Assembly (NCBI RefSeq): GCF_000155635.1
Contig: NZ_DS990556.1
Span: forward strand, 1,727,079-1,791,078
Origin: Cyanobium sp. PCC 7001
GTDB taxonomy: Bacteria; Cyanobacteriota; Cyanobacteriia; PCC-6307; Cyanobiaceae
Reading direction: 5' to 3'
DNA length: 64,000 nucleotides
Part shown: in pieces, positions 48,662 to 56,146 of the stretch
Position numbering within the stretch: the stretch's first letter is position 1
Layout: each line of letters begins with the position of its first letter
The notes under the pieces: generated by a model
Seen by the model: the letters and a program-made list of their open reading frames with translations, nothing else
What the model was told of the DNA's origin: nothing
The model's database searches: none
Position numbers and translations under genes: made by a program

Positions 48662-49483
48662 TCAGCGGCCATCTCCCAATCCTGCCGTCCCGCGCCGCAA
48701 CCGCCAGCGGCCGTCCCCGATCGGCTCCACCCGCCAGTCGCGCCACGTCCAGGGCCTGGTGCGGCGCTCCAGGTTGCGCAGGGGCTGCTCCACCAACTGG
48801 GCCAGTTCCACCAGGGTGAGGCCGTAGGCCTGCTCAGCCACCCGATCGGCCCATTCGAGCCGGCTCAGCAGCTGCTGCAACGCCGCCGGAGCCGGATCCT
48901 CACCAGACGCATCACCCAGTGCAGTCGGCTCGCGCCCGGGCCGGGGCTCCACCGCCTCTGGGGCCATGGCGGGAACGTCGGCCTCCAGCCGCGCCATCCC
49001 GAGCACCTCACCCTCCTGCAAGGGAGGAATGCGTCCGCGGGAGAAGGCCACGGCGATGGTGTCGCAGCGCTCGTTGTCGGGATCGCCGCTGTGCCCCCTC
49101 ACGTGGCGCAGCGGCACGTCAGCCAGCCGGGCCCGATCCAGCTTCTCCCAGAGATCGCGGTTCAGCACGGCGCCGCCGGACGCCGTGCGCCATCCCTTCC
49201 GTTTCCACCCCTGGATCCACTTGCCCAGGCCATCGATCAGATAACGGCTGTCGGTGCGGATGGCCAGGTCGGGGTGACGGGGCAGATCGCGCAGGGCCTC
49301 CAGCAGCGCCAGGGCGGCGGTGAGCTCCATGCGGTTGTTGGTGGTGTCCGCTTCGGCACCCCCCATTTCGTGAACCGACCCATCCTCGAAACGCAGCAGA
49401 GCCCCCCAGCCCCCCGGCCCCGGATTGCCGCTGCAGGCCCCATCACAGGCCGCCGCCACCACTCTCACCGGCCGACTCGCCAC
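48662..49483 (-). CDS. rnhA: Ribonuclease HI with C-terminal extension
   Basis: RNase HI cleaves RNA in RNA:DNA hybrids. Catalytic acids are visible in [42 protein letters not shown] and [11 protein letters not shown]. The RNase H domain covers about residues 1-150. The remaining ~120 residues are an unusual extension with a short helical unit ([20 protein letters not shown]) and the C-terminal [20 protein letters not shown], seen in some cyanobacterial homologs; its job is unknown. Confidence 0.93.
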   Translation of the reverse strand: MASRPVRVVAAACDGACSGNPGPGGWGALLRFEDGSVHEMGGAEADTTNNRMELTAALALLEALRDLPRHPDLAIRTDSRYLIDGLGKWIQGWKRKGWRTASGGAVLNRDLWEKLDRARLADVPLRHVRGHSGDPDNERCDTIAVAFSRGRIPPLQEGEVLGMARLEADVPAMAPEAVEPRPGREPTALGDASGEDPAPAALQQLLSRLEWADRVAEQAYGLTLVELAQLVEQPLRNLERRTRPWTWRDWRVEPIGDGRWRLRRGTAGLGDGR

Positions 49484-49505
49484 TGGACACTCCTGAAATC
49501 TTCGC

Positions 49506-49520
49506 TAGAGAGACTCTCTA
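49506..49520. promoter_or_regulatory. Perfect 15-base palindrome in the rnhA/DUF3747 divergent promoter region
   Basis: TAGAGAG-A-CTCTCTA forms two 7-base arms around one base, midway in the 67-bp gap between the divergent starts of rnhA (49483) and the DUF3747 gene (49551). The position and symmetry fit an operator for a dimeric regulator of one or both genes; it does not resemble the cyanobacterial LexA box. Confidence 0.5.
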
Positions 49521-49550
49521 ATCTGTGCTGCCCTCCGGGCAGAAAGGGCC

Positions 49551-50354
49551 ATGGCCAGCACACCAACCCCACCCCTCCTGCCGTCATCCTCCCGCCTGCG
49601 GTCCCTGCGTCTGCCGCTGGCCCTCGGCGCCACGGCCCTGGGCACGGGCGCCGCTGCCCTGCTGGGCAGTGCCCCGTCCGAGCGCGCCCAGGCGGCCAAT
49701 CTGTTCGGCAGCCAGCCGATCGCCGCAGGCCAGGCCATCGCCCTGGCCCAGCCTCTGGCAGGAGGCCGCTGGAACCTGATCGTGCTGGAACAGCTCCAGC
49801 CCGAGCCTCCGTGCTGGCGTGAATTCCCCGATGGGTCAGTGGTGTCCTACGACGGCGACGTGGCTGAGGGGGTCTGCGGCCGCTACCTCTCAAGCAGCGC
49901 CTACTCCCTGCGGGTCAACGACAGCGACCTCAGCAGCCCCTGGCGGCTGAGGGTCGAGAGCACCAACGGGGAGCTGCGGCTGATGGCCAGCAATCCCCAG
50001 CACACCACCCTGATTCCCGTGGCCACGGGCCGGGCTGCCGCCAACGGCCTGTCCGCCCTGCAGCTGGCCCCGGGCTGGAGTTTCCAGCGCCGCACCTACG
50101 GCAGCGAAACCCTGCGGCACCTCTACATGGCCCATGCCGAGCCCCTGCCGGTGCTGATCGCCCGGGCCCGGGGCGGCGGCGAGCTGGCGTCCCTGCCGGC
50201 GGTGACCCCACCCCCCTCGGTGGCCTCCGCCAGCCGGCTGGAGCGCACCAGCCGCCTCGGCCGACTGGATTCGCGGGTGTCGCGCACCACCAGCCGCCCC
50301 ACCTCCCGCCCCACCGGCGTGGTGGCCCTGGAGGTGGTGCCGTACGGCAGCTAG
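49551..50354 (+). CDS. DUF3747 domain secreted protein
   Basis: The 267-residue product has an N-terminal signal segment (RLPLALGATALGTGAAALLG, then a likely AQA cleavage site near residue 48). The DUF3747 domain follows, with NLFGSQPIAAGQAIALAQPL, GGRWNLIVLEQL, PPCWREFPDGSVVSYD and VAEGVCGRYLSSSAYSLRVN. The family is confined mostly to cyanobacteria and has no known role. The last ~60 residues are a Ser/Arg/Pro-rich tail. A purine-rich ribosome site (agaaaggg) precedes the ATG. Confidence 0.85.
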   Translation: MASTPTPPLLPSSSRLRSLRLPLALGATALGTGAAALLGSAPSERAQAANLFGSQPIAAGQAIALAQPLAGGRWNLIVLEQLQPEPPCWREFPDGSVVSYDGDVAEGVCGRYLSSSAYSLRVNDSDLSSPWRLRVESTNGELRLMASNPQHTTLIPVATGRAAANGLSALQLAPGWSFQRRTYGSETLRHLYMAHAEPLPVLIARARGGGELASLPAVTPPPSVASASRLERTSRLGRLDSRVSRTTSRPTSRPTGVVALEVVPYGS

Positions 50355-50435
50355 CCGGAAACCCGGGGGCACGGGACAGCTGGACAACCGTCACGCCCGC
50401 ACCCCTTTCCCGGAGAGCCCCCCTTAAGTTCATGG

Positions 50436-50532
50436 GGTGTGAGGAGTGCGGAACGTCTCTTCAGGGTCGAAACGAGGACAGACTCCCGAAGATCGTTCCA
50501 ACGTCCTGCCCCGCCTTCGGCGGGGCTTTTTT
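50436..50532 (+). ncRNA. Structured small RNA candidate with terminator
   Basis: The segment starts with a single-stranded-looking GGTGTGAGGAGTGC (50436-50449). A long hairpin follows, with arms 50450-50466 and 50485-50499 pairing as GGAACG/CGTTCC, TCTTC/GAAGA and GGG/CCC around an 18-base loop. An 8-bp GC terminator stem with a TTC loop and six T residues closes it. No plausible ORF occupies it. It lies between the convergent DUF3747 and rplL genes. It could be a free small RNA or a processed 3' end of the DUF3747 mRNA; I could not assign it to a known family. Confidence 0.6.
50508..50532 (+). terminator. Rho-independent terminator
   Basis: GCCCCGCC-TTC-GGCGGGGC followed by TTTTTT is a textbook intrinsic terminator on the plus strand. 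It ends the small RNA candidate and any read-through from the DUF3747 gene. Confidence 0.9.
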
Positions 50533-50578
50533 CTTGGCTGCCTACCGGCACTGGCGTCACTGACGATCAGCCGACACA

Positions 50579-50608
50579 ACAAAGCCGGCCCCAAGGGGCC
50601 GGCTTTGT
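50579..50608 (-). terminator. Probable terminator of rplJL
   Basis: A 14-bp inverted repeat (ACAAAGCCGGCCCC, loop AA, complementary arm) lies about 40 bp beyond the rplL stop. On the minus strand the 3' arm ends GGCTTTGTTGTG, a moderately T-rich tail, so it should terminate rplL transcription and may also work from the other side. Confidence 0.75.
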
Positions 50609-50649
50609 GCTCGGAAGCGGGGGGCCGGACATGCCGGCCCCGGCTGCGA

Positions 50650-51033
50650 TCACTTGATCGAAACCTTGCCGCCGGCTTCCTCGATGGCCTTCTTGAGGGC
50701 CTCGGCATCGGCCTTGGCGATACCCTCCTTCACCGCCTTGGGAGCGGCTTCCACCAGTGACTTCGCGTCACCCAGGCCCAGGCCGGTGGCTTCGCGCACG
50801 GCCTTCAGCACCTTGATCTTGGCCGCGGCATCGAAGGATTCGAGAATCACATCGAATTCGGTCTTCTCTTCGGCAGCCTCAGCGGCAGCTGCCGGAGCAG
50901 CGGCCATCACGACACCGGCAGAAGCGGCGGCGGACACGCCGAAGGCCTCTTCAATCTGCTTGACGAGCTCGGAAGCTTCCAGCAGGGAGAGGGATTTGAG
51001 TTGTTCGAGAATCTGGTCGGTCGTAGCAGACAT
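50650..51033 (-). CDS. rplL: Ribosomal protein bL12 (L7/L12)
   Basis: bL12 forms the flexible stalk of the 50S subunit that recruits translation factors. The 127-residue protein has the N-terminal dimerisation domain ([21 protein letters not shown]), an Ala-rich hinge (~40-55) and the conserved C-terminal domain ([38 protein letters not shown]). It follows rplJ by 80 bp. Confidence 0.97.
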   Translation of the reverse strand: MSATTDQILEQLKSLSLLEASELVKQIEEAFGVSAAASAGVVMAAAPAAAAEAAEEKTEFDVILESFDAAAKIKVLKAVREATGLGLGDAKSLVEAAPKAVKEGIAKADAEALKKAIEEAGGKVSIK

Positions 51034-51113
51034 GGTTGGGAATCAGCAACAGATCTGTGGGAAACAGTCGGATCGGTTGAGCTCAACAGCGGCGAGCGGG
51101 ATGAAGCCTGGCC

Positions 51114-51647
51114 TCAGGAGGCCTGGCCTTCCCCACCGGCGTGCTGCTGGAGGGCCCGAGCGAGACCGGAAGGAACCTCGTTGATGCCCACGGCCAGCTT
51201 GGTGGCCACGGCATTGATCGCACCGGCGATCTGGGCCATGAGCACCTCCTTGGAGGGCAGATCCCCGATGGCCTTGATCTCGGTCTGGGAGAGGAGCTTG
51301 CCTTCGAAAAGGCCGCCCTTGGTCTCAGACTTCTTCGTGTCCTTCTGGAAGGACTGCACGGCCTTCACCGCACCACCAACGTCGCCCTTGACGAGCACGA
51401 AGGCATTGGTGCCGGTGAGCAGGGATTCGAGTTCCGACCAGGCGCTGTTGCCATCAATGGCCCGGCGCATGAGGGTGTTTTTGGTCACCTTGCACACGCC
51501 GTTGCTGGCCTGCAGACGGGTCCGCAGATCAGACATTTCCTTGATGGAGAGGCCCTTGAAATCGAGGACCAGCGCCATTTCGGCCTCGCCGAGGAGCCCC
51601 TTGAGCTCTTCGACGATCTGTTGCTTGTTCTCCAGCGTGCGGCCCAT
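51114..51647 (-). CDS. rplJ: Ribosomal protein uL10
   Basis: uL10 anchors the bL12 stalk to 23S rRNA. The 177-residue protein starts at the ATG at 51647 ([19 protein letters not shown]) and contains [17 protein letters not shown] and [11 protein letters not shown], plus the C-terminal bL12-binding helix. It is separated from rplA, its usual neighbour, by the inserted gene group at 52007-56125, so it needs its own promoter in the 51648-52006 gap. Confidence 0.96.
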   Translation of the reverse strand: MGRTLENKQQIVEELKGLLGEAEMALVLDFKGLSIKEMSDLRTRLQASNGVCKVTKNTLMRRAIDGNSAWSELESLLTGTNAFVLVKGDVGGAVKAVQSFQKDTKKSETKGGLFEGKLLSQTEIKAIGDLPSKEVLMAQIAGAINAVATKLAVGINEVPSGLARALQQHAGGEGQAS

Positions 51648-52006
51648 AGGAAAGGATCGGATCGGGGGAACAAGCCGGGTACGCGGCCCGGGACGCCGGC
51701 AAGGTGATCCAGGGGAGGATCGCCTCAGGCCAGCTCGAGGCCGCTGCATGCTCCTGACCGATCAGACCGTCGGCGGCTGCACACCGCTGAAGACCTGGGG
51801 CCGAAACCTGTCGCGTTCACCTCGGCAGGGCTTACGGATGGGAATGCCGCCGGGGTACCGGAGGATTCCAGGCCAACCTGCTGTCTGGGGTTGGGCGCGT
51901 GCCCATCTGGCCAATAGAGGCCAGCAAATCACCTTACCACCACAGCTGTTCTTTGCTTTTCAGAAATCCAGGCTTGAATGGGCTTCGTCTTCGCAGCAAA
52001 AGCACC
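51648..52006. promoter_or_regulatory. 359-bp intergenic region: probable rplJ leader and divergent promoters
   Basis: The gap separates rplJ (minus) and the 66-residue peptide gene (plus). The part near rplJ is long enough for an L10-type autoregulatory mRNA leader, which normally precedes rplJ, but I could not verify the kink-turn elements by eye. The part near the peptide gene (about 51925-51995) is clearly less GC-rich, with runs such as ttctttgcttttcag, and is the best place for its promoter. No strong ribosome-binding site precedes the ATG at 52007. Confidence 0.45.
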
Positions 52007-52207
52007 ATGGACAACCTGTTCGGTTTCAAGCTGATGGTTCGCCAGCCCCACGACGCCGCGGCCATGCAGGGCGCAGCCGAGTCGGTTGGCCTGCGCTCCG
52101 CGGTCAGCGCCAAGTTCGGCACCGAGCCCCAAACGACCGCCTGCACCATGAGCTCTTCGGTTTCCGCCAAGGTGGGCGGTGAGCCCACGGGCGCCCAACG
52201 TCGCTGA
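52007..52207 (+). CDS. 66-residue peptide with repeated motif, candidate RiPP precursor
   Basis: The peptide begins MDNLFGFKLMVRQPHD and has an N-terminal helix-prone part (~1-30) and a C-terminal part with two copies of an 11-residue motif, SAVSAKFGTEP (31-41) and SSVSAKVGGEP (50-60). The copies are 19 residues apart and separated by QTTACTMS. The tail is TGAQRR. This leader-plus-repeated-core layout is typical of ribosomal peptides with multiple modified cores. The next gene, starting 16 bp later, encodes an HExxH peptide-hydroxylase-like enzyme. I do not recognise the peptide family; a non-modified small protein remains possible. Confidence 0.62.
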   Translation: MDNLFGFKLMVRQPHDAAAMQGAAESVGLRSAVSAKFGTEPQTTACTMSSSVSAKVGGEPTGAQRR

Positions 52208-52223
52208 CGAACCTCCGGGATCC

Positions 52224-53258
52224 GTGCCGGTGACGTCGCACCCAAACCTGGCCGACGACGCCGTCCTGACAGCCTGTGTCGAGCACAATGCTCGCAAGGG
52301 GGAGCACGATCTGCTCGACTCGTTCCAGCAGTTGAGCAACGCTGCTCCCCAGCTGAACCTCGGCCCACTCGTGCTGGCCCTGCGACAGCGGCTGCAGGCA
52401 GCCCACAGCCCCCTCTCCCCGTGGGTGTATCTGGGCTACTACCTCCTCGGCCGGCAGATCCTCACCGGCCAGGGTGACCTTCTTCCCAGGTTCCACGACC
52501 TCCTCCTCGCTGAGATCGAGCGCCCCCAGCCGGTGGGCCAGATCGTGGAGTTCTGGAACCCGGCCCGGGCGGACCCGGCCCTCTGGCAGGCTGCCCTCGA
52601 CCTCTTTCAGGAAGGCGGCGACTTCTCTGGCGGCATGGAGCCACCTTCCGCCGAGGTGGGGGATCAGTACCGGACGGTGATTCCCGAAGCCCGCGGTCTG
52701 ATCCGGACCCTCGATCCCCCCCTGGCAGACCTGATGGACCGGCTTCAGCCGCTGCTGGTGCTCTGCGCGCCAGGCTCCAACGCCCGGTTCAGCGGAGAGG
52801 GCTTCGGCAATGCCACCTGCTTCTTCTTCCGCGGCGCCAGCCTCTTCAACGCCTCACGGCCCACGAATCCCATCCAGATGACGGAACGCCTGGTGCATGA
52901 GTATGCCCATGCGGAGCTGTTCGTGCTGGCCCAGGACGGTCCGCTCTGTCTGAATGGTGATGACGAGCGGCACAGCGTGAGGATCCGGCCGGACCCACGA
53001 CCGATGAACGGCATTCTTCACGCTCTGCATGTGGTGTCCAGGGTGTGCCCCGTGCTGCAACGGGCGCTGAGCCGCGGCATCCCCCCGAGCGATGCGTTCG
53101 AAGAGCTCACCGCTTCCTGCAGGCTGCTCATCGCCCAACAGCAGGAGTACGGAGCCTCCTCGCTCGCCGTGATCCGGAGCCATGCCCAGCTCACAACCCT
53201 GGGGGAGGCGGTGGTGGAGGCGGCAGCGGCCCGGCTGGCCAGCGGCGTGCCGGCCTGA
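52224..53258 (+). CDS. HExxH protein, likely alpha-ketoglutarate-type peptide beta-hydroxylase
   Basis: The ~344-residue protein has the metal motif HEYAH at residues 225-229 (context RLVHEYAHAELFVL), then DGPLCLNGDDERHSVRIRPDPRPMNGILHALHVVSRV with candidate third ligands at His266 and His269. This pattern matches the HEXXH putative peptide-modification family (TIGR04267-type), members of which hydroxylate Asp/Asn/Lys side chains in RiPP precursors. No zinc-protease features beyond HExxH were seen. I chose GTG 52224; an in-frame GTG at 52179 would overlap the peptide gene, and one at 52230 is also possible. It is followed by acyl-activation genes. Confidence 0.72.
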   Translation: MPVTSHPNLADDAVLTACVEHNARKGEHDLLDSFQQLSNAAPQLNLGPLVLALRQRLQAAHSPLSPWVYLGYYLLGRQILTGQGDLLPRFHDLLLAEIERPQPVGQIVEFWNPARADPALWQAALDLFQEGGDFSGGMEPPSAEVGDQYRTVIPEARGLIRTLDPPLADLMDRLQPLLVLCAPGSNARFSGEGFGNATCFFFRGASLFNASRPTNPIQMTERLVHEYAHAELFVLAQDGPLCLNGDDERHSVRIRPDPRPMNGILHALHVVSRVCPVLQRALSRGIPPSDAFEELTASCRLLIAQQQEYGASSLAVIRSHAQLTTLGEAVVEAAAARLASGVPA

Positions 53259-53275
53259 ACTCCGGCACAGCAGCC

Positions 53276-54829
53276 ATGGCTCCTGCCCTGATCCGTCAGC
53301 TGAAGCGCGACACCGCACGGACCCTCGGCCGGAATCCCGCCGAGGTGATGGTCGACTGGGCGGGGCGTCCAGTCACGGCGGCGGAACTGCTGGAGCGGTT
53401 GCAGGCGGAGTGCGCCTGGTTCGAGGCCTGGCGGGCCATGTTCAAGGACGGATCCAGCCCCTGCATCGCCCACCTTGCCCCGGATGGCCTGCCCCTGCTG
53501 ATCAGCACGATCGCCTGCCTGCTCAGCGGAGTCAGGCAGGCGATCGTGCCCCACGATGCCTCCAGCGTGGAGCGCGCCAGCCTCGCTCAGCGGTACGGCC
53601 TCACCCACTGGCTGGTGGGCCAGGCGTGGCAGGGCCGGACTTCTGAGCTGGCGGGGGAAGGGGACTGGGAGGGCGCCCCCGCCAGTCCGGAGCAGTTCGA
53701 CGTGGTGCCGCTCTCCGCAGGTCTCCAATCCGATGGTTCCCCCGAGGCCCATGCCGCCTTTGGAGAAGCGGAGGAGGCCCTCCTGCTCTCCACCACCTCG
53801 GGAACCAGCTCAGGGCGCCCCGGCATCAACCGAACGACCGCCTCCCAGATCCTGAGCGGTGTGCAGCGGCTGGACTGGTCGCCCTATCAGCTGCTGCACA
53901 GACCCCTGCTCGGACCCGGTCTGCAGCACCACAGCTCCCGGCTGTTCAAGCTGACATGCGTCATGCAGGGGACTGGCCTGGTGGTGCGCGATCCCCTCGC
54001 TCCGATCGGCCCGGATGTGCTCGCCCAGGGCTGCACCGGCACGCCGATGGCGCCACTGGCCCTGCGACGGCGGCTTGAGGCAGGGCAGCTGGATCGGCTG
54101 CCCGGTTCCTTCCTCGTCGTCACAGGGGCCGACCGGGTGCCGATGGCCCTGCGGGAGGCCGTGCGGCGGCTCCACAGCTGCAGCCTGGGGATCACCTACG
54201 CCACCAGCCAGTGCGGCCCGATCAGCTGGCTGAGCCCCGAGGCGCTGCTGGACCACCGCGAAGGCCTGGGCCATCCGCTGGACAACGTGAGGCTGGCGCT
54301 GATCGGCGCGCCCCGACTGCAGCGTGATGGGCTCGGCTTCCACGAGGTGCTGGTCAGCAAGGTCACGCGCTGGCAGGTGGAGCGGGAGGGGGGCGGCATG
54401 GAGGTGCAGCAGGCCGTGCAGGAGCCGTTCAACCCGAACGACCTGATCGCCCGCAGCGCCGACGGCGCACTCATCTTCGGCGGCCGCTCCAACGACGTGT
54501 TTCTGTTCAGCTCCCTGCTGATTTCCCCCCTGGAGATCGAGGATGTGCTGCGCGCCGACCCGCGCGTGCGCGACTGCGTGGCGTTCGGAGCCAATTCCGA
54601 ACACTATGGTGCCGTTCCCATGGCGGCTGTGGTGCTGCAACCCCGGAGTGCTGCAGGGTCCGGTGACGGGGAGACGGCCACGCTGCTGGCCGCATTGATG
54701 GAGCGGTGCCGCACGGCTCTGGGCCCGCGGCGGCCGCACCGCATCGTGCCGCTGGAGGCGCTGCCGCTCGGCCCCACCGGCAAACCGCTGCGGCGGGTGC
54801 TGGCGGAACGCTTCGCGTTGCGCTCATGA
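53276..54829 (+). CDS. AMP-forming acyl-activating enzyme (acyl/aryl ligase)
   Basis: The 517-residue product belongs to the adenylate-forming ANL superfamily. The ATP loop is LLLSTTSGTSSGRPGINRTT (~165-185), in which the usual TGxPK is changed to SGRPG. Motif A5 reads YATSQCGPISWL. The hinge region is LIFGGRSNDVFLFSSLLISPLEIEDVL, and the C-terminal lysine is in LGPTGKPLRRVL, so the catalytic Lys is kept. It would adenylate a carboxylic acid, then load CoA or the neighbouring carrier protein. It starts 17 bp after the HExxH gene and overlaps the hydrolase gene by 4 bp, indicating one operon. Confidence 0.82.
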   Translation: MAPALIRQLKRDTARTLGRNPAEVMVDWAGRPVTAAELLERLQAECAWFEAWRAMFKDGSSPCIAHLAPDGLPLLISTIACLLSGVRQAIVPHDASSVERASLAQRYGLTHWLVGQAWQGRTSELAGEGDWEGAPASPEQFDVVPLSAGLQSDGSPEAHAAFGEAEEALLLSTTSGTSSGRPGINRTTASQILSGVQRLDWSPYQLLHRPLLGPGLQHHSSRLFKLTCVMQGTGLVVRDPLAPIGPDVLAQGCTGTPMAPLALRRRLEAGQLDRLPGSFLVVTGADRVPMALREAVRRLHSCSLGITYATSQCGPISWLSPEALLDHREGLGHPLDNVRLALIGAPRLQRDGLGFHEVLVSKVTRWQVEREGGGMEVQQAVQEPFNPNDLIARSADGALIFGGRSNDVFLFSSLLISPLEIEDVLRADPRVRDCVAFGANSEHYGAVPMAAVVLQPRSAAGSGDGETATLLAALMERCRTALGPRRPHRIVPLEALPLGPTGKPLRRVLAERFALRS

Positions 54830-55824
54830 GCCAGGCACCGGCGCTGCCTTGGGAGGATCTTGAATGGGAGTTGCGGGGAGAAGCCCCGGCCCGGTGGGTC
54901 TCGCGGTTGGCAGGGATCAGCCTGAACCGCCTGCATCAGCACCAGCTGGTGATCAACCGGTTTGCCACCGGTCAGCAGCTGAGGAAGCTACTGAAGCTTG
55001 CCCGCGCGCGCGGCATCAACTCCGAGTGGCGCCGGCAATGGGCCGCACAGTCCCTGCTCTATTCCCCCCGGTTACGTCAGCAGGGCCCCCGGTACCGCCG
55101 GATCGACCATCCGGCCGCCAACCACTGGATCTCCCATTACCGCAGCCTGGATCGGGCCGGGGCAGCACAGAGGCCCGGGAGTCAGCGCCTCCGACGCCAT
55201 CTGGTGATCGGCTTCACGGGCAACCTCGGCCTGCTGATGGCTCCTATCCCCTACGTGCTGAGCGCCCTCGACGCCAGCGGTTATGACCTGCTGCTGGTGC
55301 GACGCCACAGCCTGGCGGGCTACTTCTCCCAGAACGGCCAGGTGCTCCTGGAGATCGAGCAGCACCTTCGCCGGCTGCTGCAAGGCCTTCAGGCCAAGGG
55401 GCTGGAGACAGAACAGATCTGCAGCCTGGGCACCAGCAGCGGAGGCCTGCCGGCCCTTGTGGTCGCCCGCAACCTGGGGTTGCCGCTCGGTATTGCCATC
55501 GGGGCTGGAGCCAGCCCGCCCCTGCTTGAGCCGGGCGGCCTCCTCGATCGGCTTCAGCCCGTCCGAACAACCGGAACCCCGCAGGATCACACCACCGACC
55601 TGATCCTGGCGTTCGCCGCAGAGAACGGCCAGGACAGCACTTGTGCCGAGCTCCTCCAGCACTACTACCGGGCGCGGCAGTGGCTGCAGGTCACACCGTC
55701 GCCCAGGGCCTATCCCGGCTGCGCAGCCCACGCCCTGTTCATTGATCTCGTGGCTCAGGGCTGCACACTTGATCAGGCGCTGAGCGATCTGCTGGCCCAT
55801 CCCCCTAGGGATCCTGGGGCCTGA
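54826..55824 (+). CDS. Alpha/beta-hydrolase-like protein
   Basis: The 332-residue product has a probable alpha/beta-hydrolase core from residue ~125: strand HLVIGFTGNLGLLMAPIPYVL, nucleophile elbow SLGTSSGGLPALVVARNL (Ser204 in GxSxG), and a C-terminal His candidate in PGCAAHALFIDLVAQG. The first ~120 residues are helical and basic. The closest roles in such a setting are thioesterase or acyltransferase acting on a carrier-bound acyl group; this is inference from context. Its 3' end overlaps the convergent carrier-protein gene by 20 bp. Confidence 0.68.
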   Translation: MSQAPALPWEDLEWELRGEAPARWVSRLAGISLNRLHQHQLVINRFATGQQLRKLLKLARARGINSEWRRQWAAQSLLYSPRLRQQGPRYRRIDHPAANHWISHYRSLDRAGAAQRPGSQRLRRHLVIGFTGNLGLLMAPIPYVLSALDASGYDLLLVRRHSLAGYFSQNGQVLLEIEQHLRRLLQGLQAKGLETEQICSLGTSSGGLPALVVARNLGLPLGIAIGAGASPPLLEPGGLLDRLQPVRTTGTPQDHTTDLILAFAAENGQDSTCAELLQHYYRARQWLQVTPSPRAYPGCAAHALFIDLVAQGCTLDQALSDLLAHPPRDPGA

Positions 55825-56125
55825 GCCGGGCGATCAGCTCCTGCACGGTCTGCATGCCCAGCAGGTCCGCTGGCGTGATCACAACGCCGTGGTCGAGCTC
55901 GAGGTGGATGCAGAGCTCCATGGATCCCAGGCTGTCAAGCCCAAGGCGCTGCATGGGGATGGAGGCCAGGTCTCCCTGCAGGTCAGTCTCGATGGCGCCC
56001 AGGTCGGACGGCGGGATCGACAAGGCCTGCAGAGCAGACATCAGGCGGGCTACGCCCGCCTGGTTGGCCTCCGCCCCAGGGGGCGGGGGATCTGTCTGCT
56101 CGGCCGCTGGTCGCCCCTGTTCCAC
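55805..56125 (-). CDS. Acyl carrier protein
   Basis: The product contains a phosphopantetheine attachment site in RLGLDSLGSMELCIHLE (Ser65 if read from GTG 56125). A helical carrier fold follows (VVITPADLLGMQTVQELIARL). From GTG 56125 it is 106 residues; an internal ATG at 56041 would give 78 residues, the usual ACP size. The gene lies 21 bp behind rplA on the same strand with no terminator between, and its end overlaps the hydrolase gene. The ligase and hydrolase on the other strand are its likely partners. Confidence 0.83.
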   Translation of the reverse strand: MEQGRPAAEQTDPPPPGAEANQAGVARLMSALQALSIPPSDLGAIETDLQGDLASIPMQRLGLDSLGSMELCIHLELDHGVVITPADLLGMQTVQELIARLRPQDP

Positions 56126-56146
56126 GAGCCCGTCACGGTGTTGATG

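Noticed and set aside
50420-50455. Second yfr1 gene on the minus strand at the other ACTCCTCACAC match
   Set aside because: No hairpin and no T-run follow on the minus strand. The plus strand has the structure and terminator, so the match is read there as a complement of Yfr1.
50436-50532. SRP (4.5S) RNA or Yfr2-type RNA
   Set aside because: The GGAA-tetraloop region of SRP RNA and the GGAAACA loop of Yfr2 RNAs are absent, so the structured RNA was left unassigned.
52224-53258. Conventional zinc metalloprotease
   Set aside because: Beyond HEYAH there is no signal peptide, pro-domain or standard third Glu motif of zincins. The RPDPRPMNGILHALH region and the genetic context fit the HExxH peptide hydroxylase family better.
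53276-54829. Non-ribosomal peptide synthetase adenylation domain
   Set aside because: The protein is stand-alone, with no condensation or carrier domain fused, and its core motifs differ from NRPS consensus. A free-standing acyl ligase is the simpler reading.
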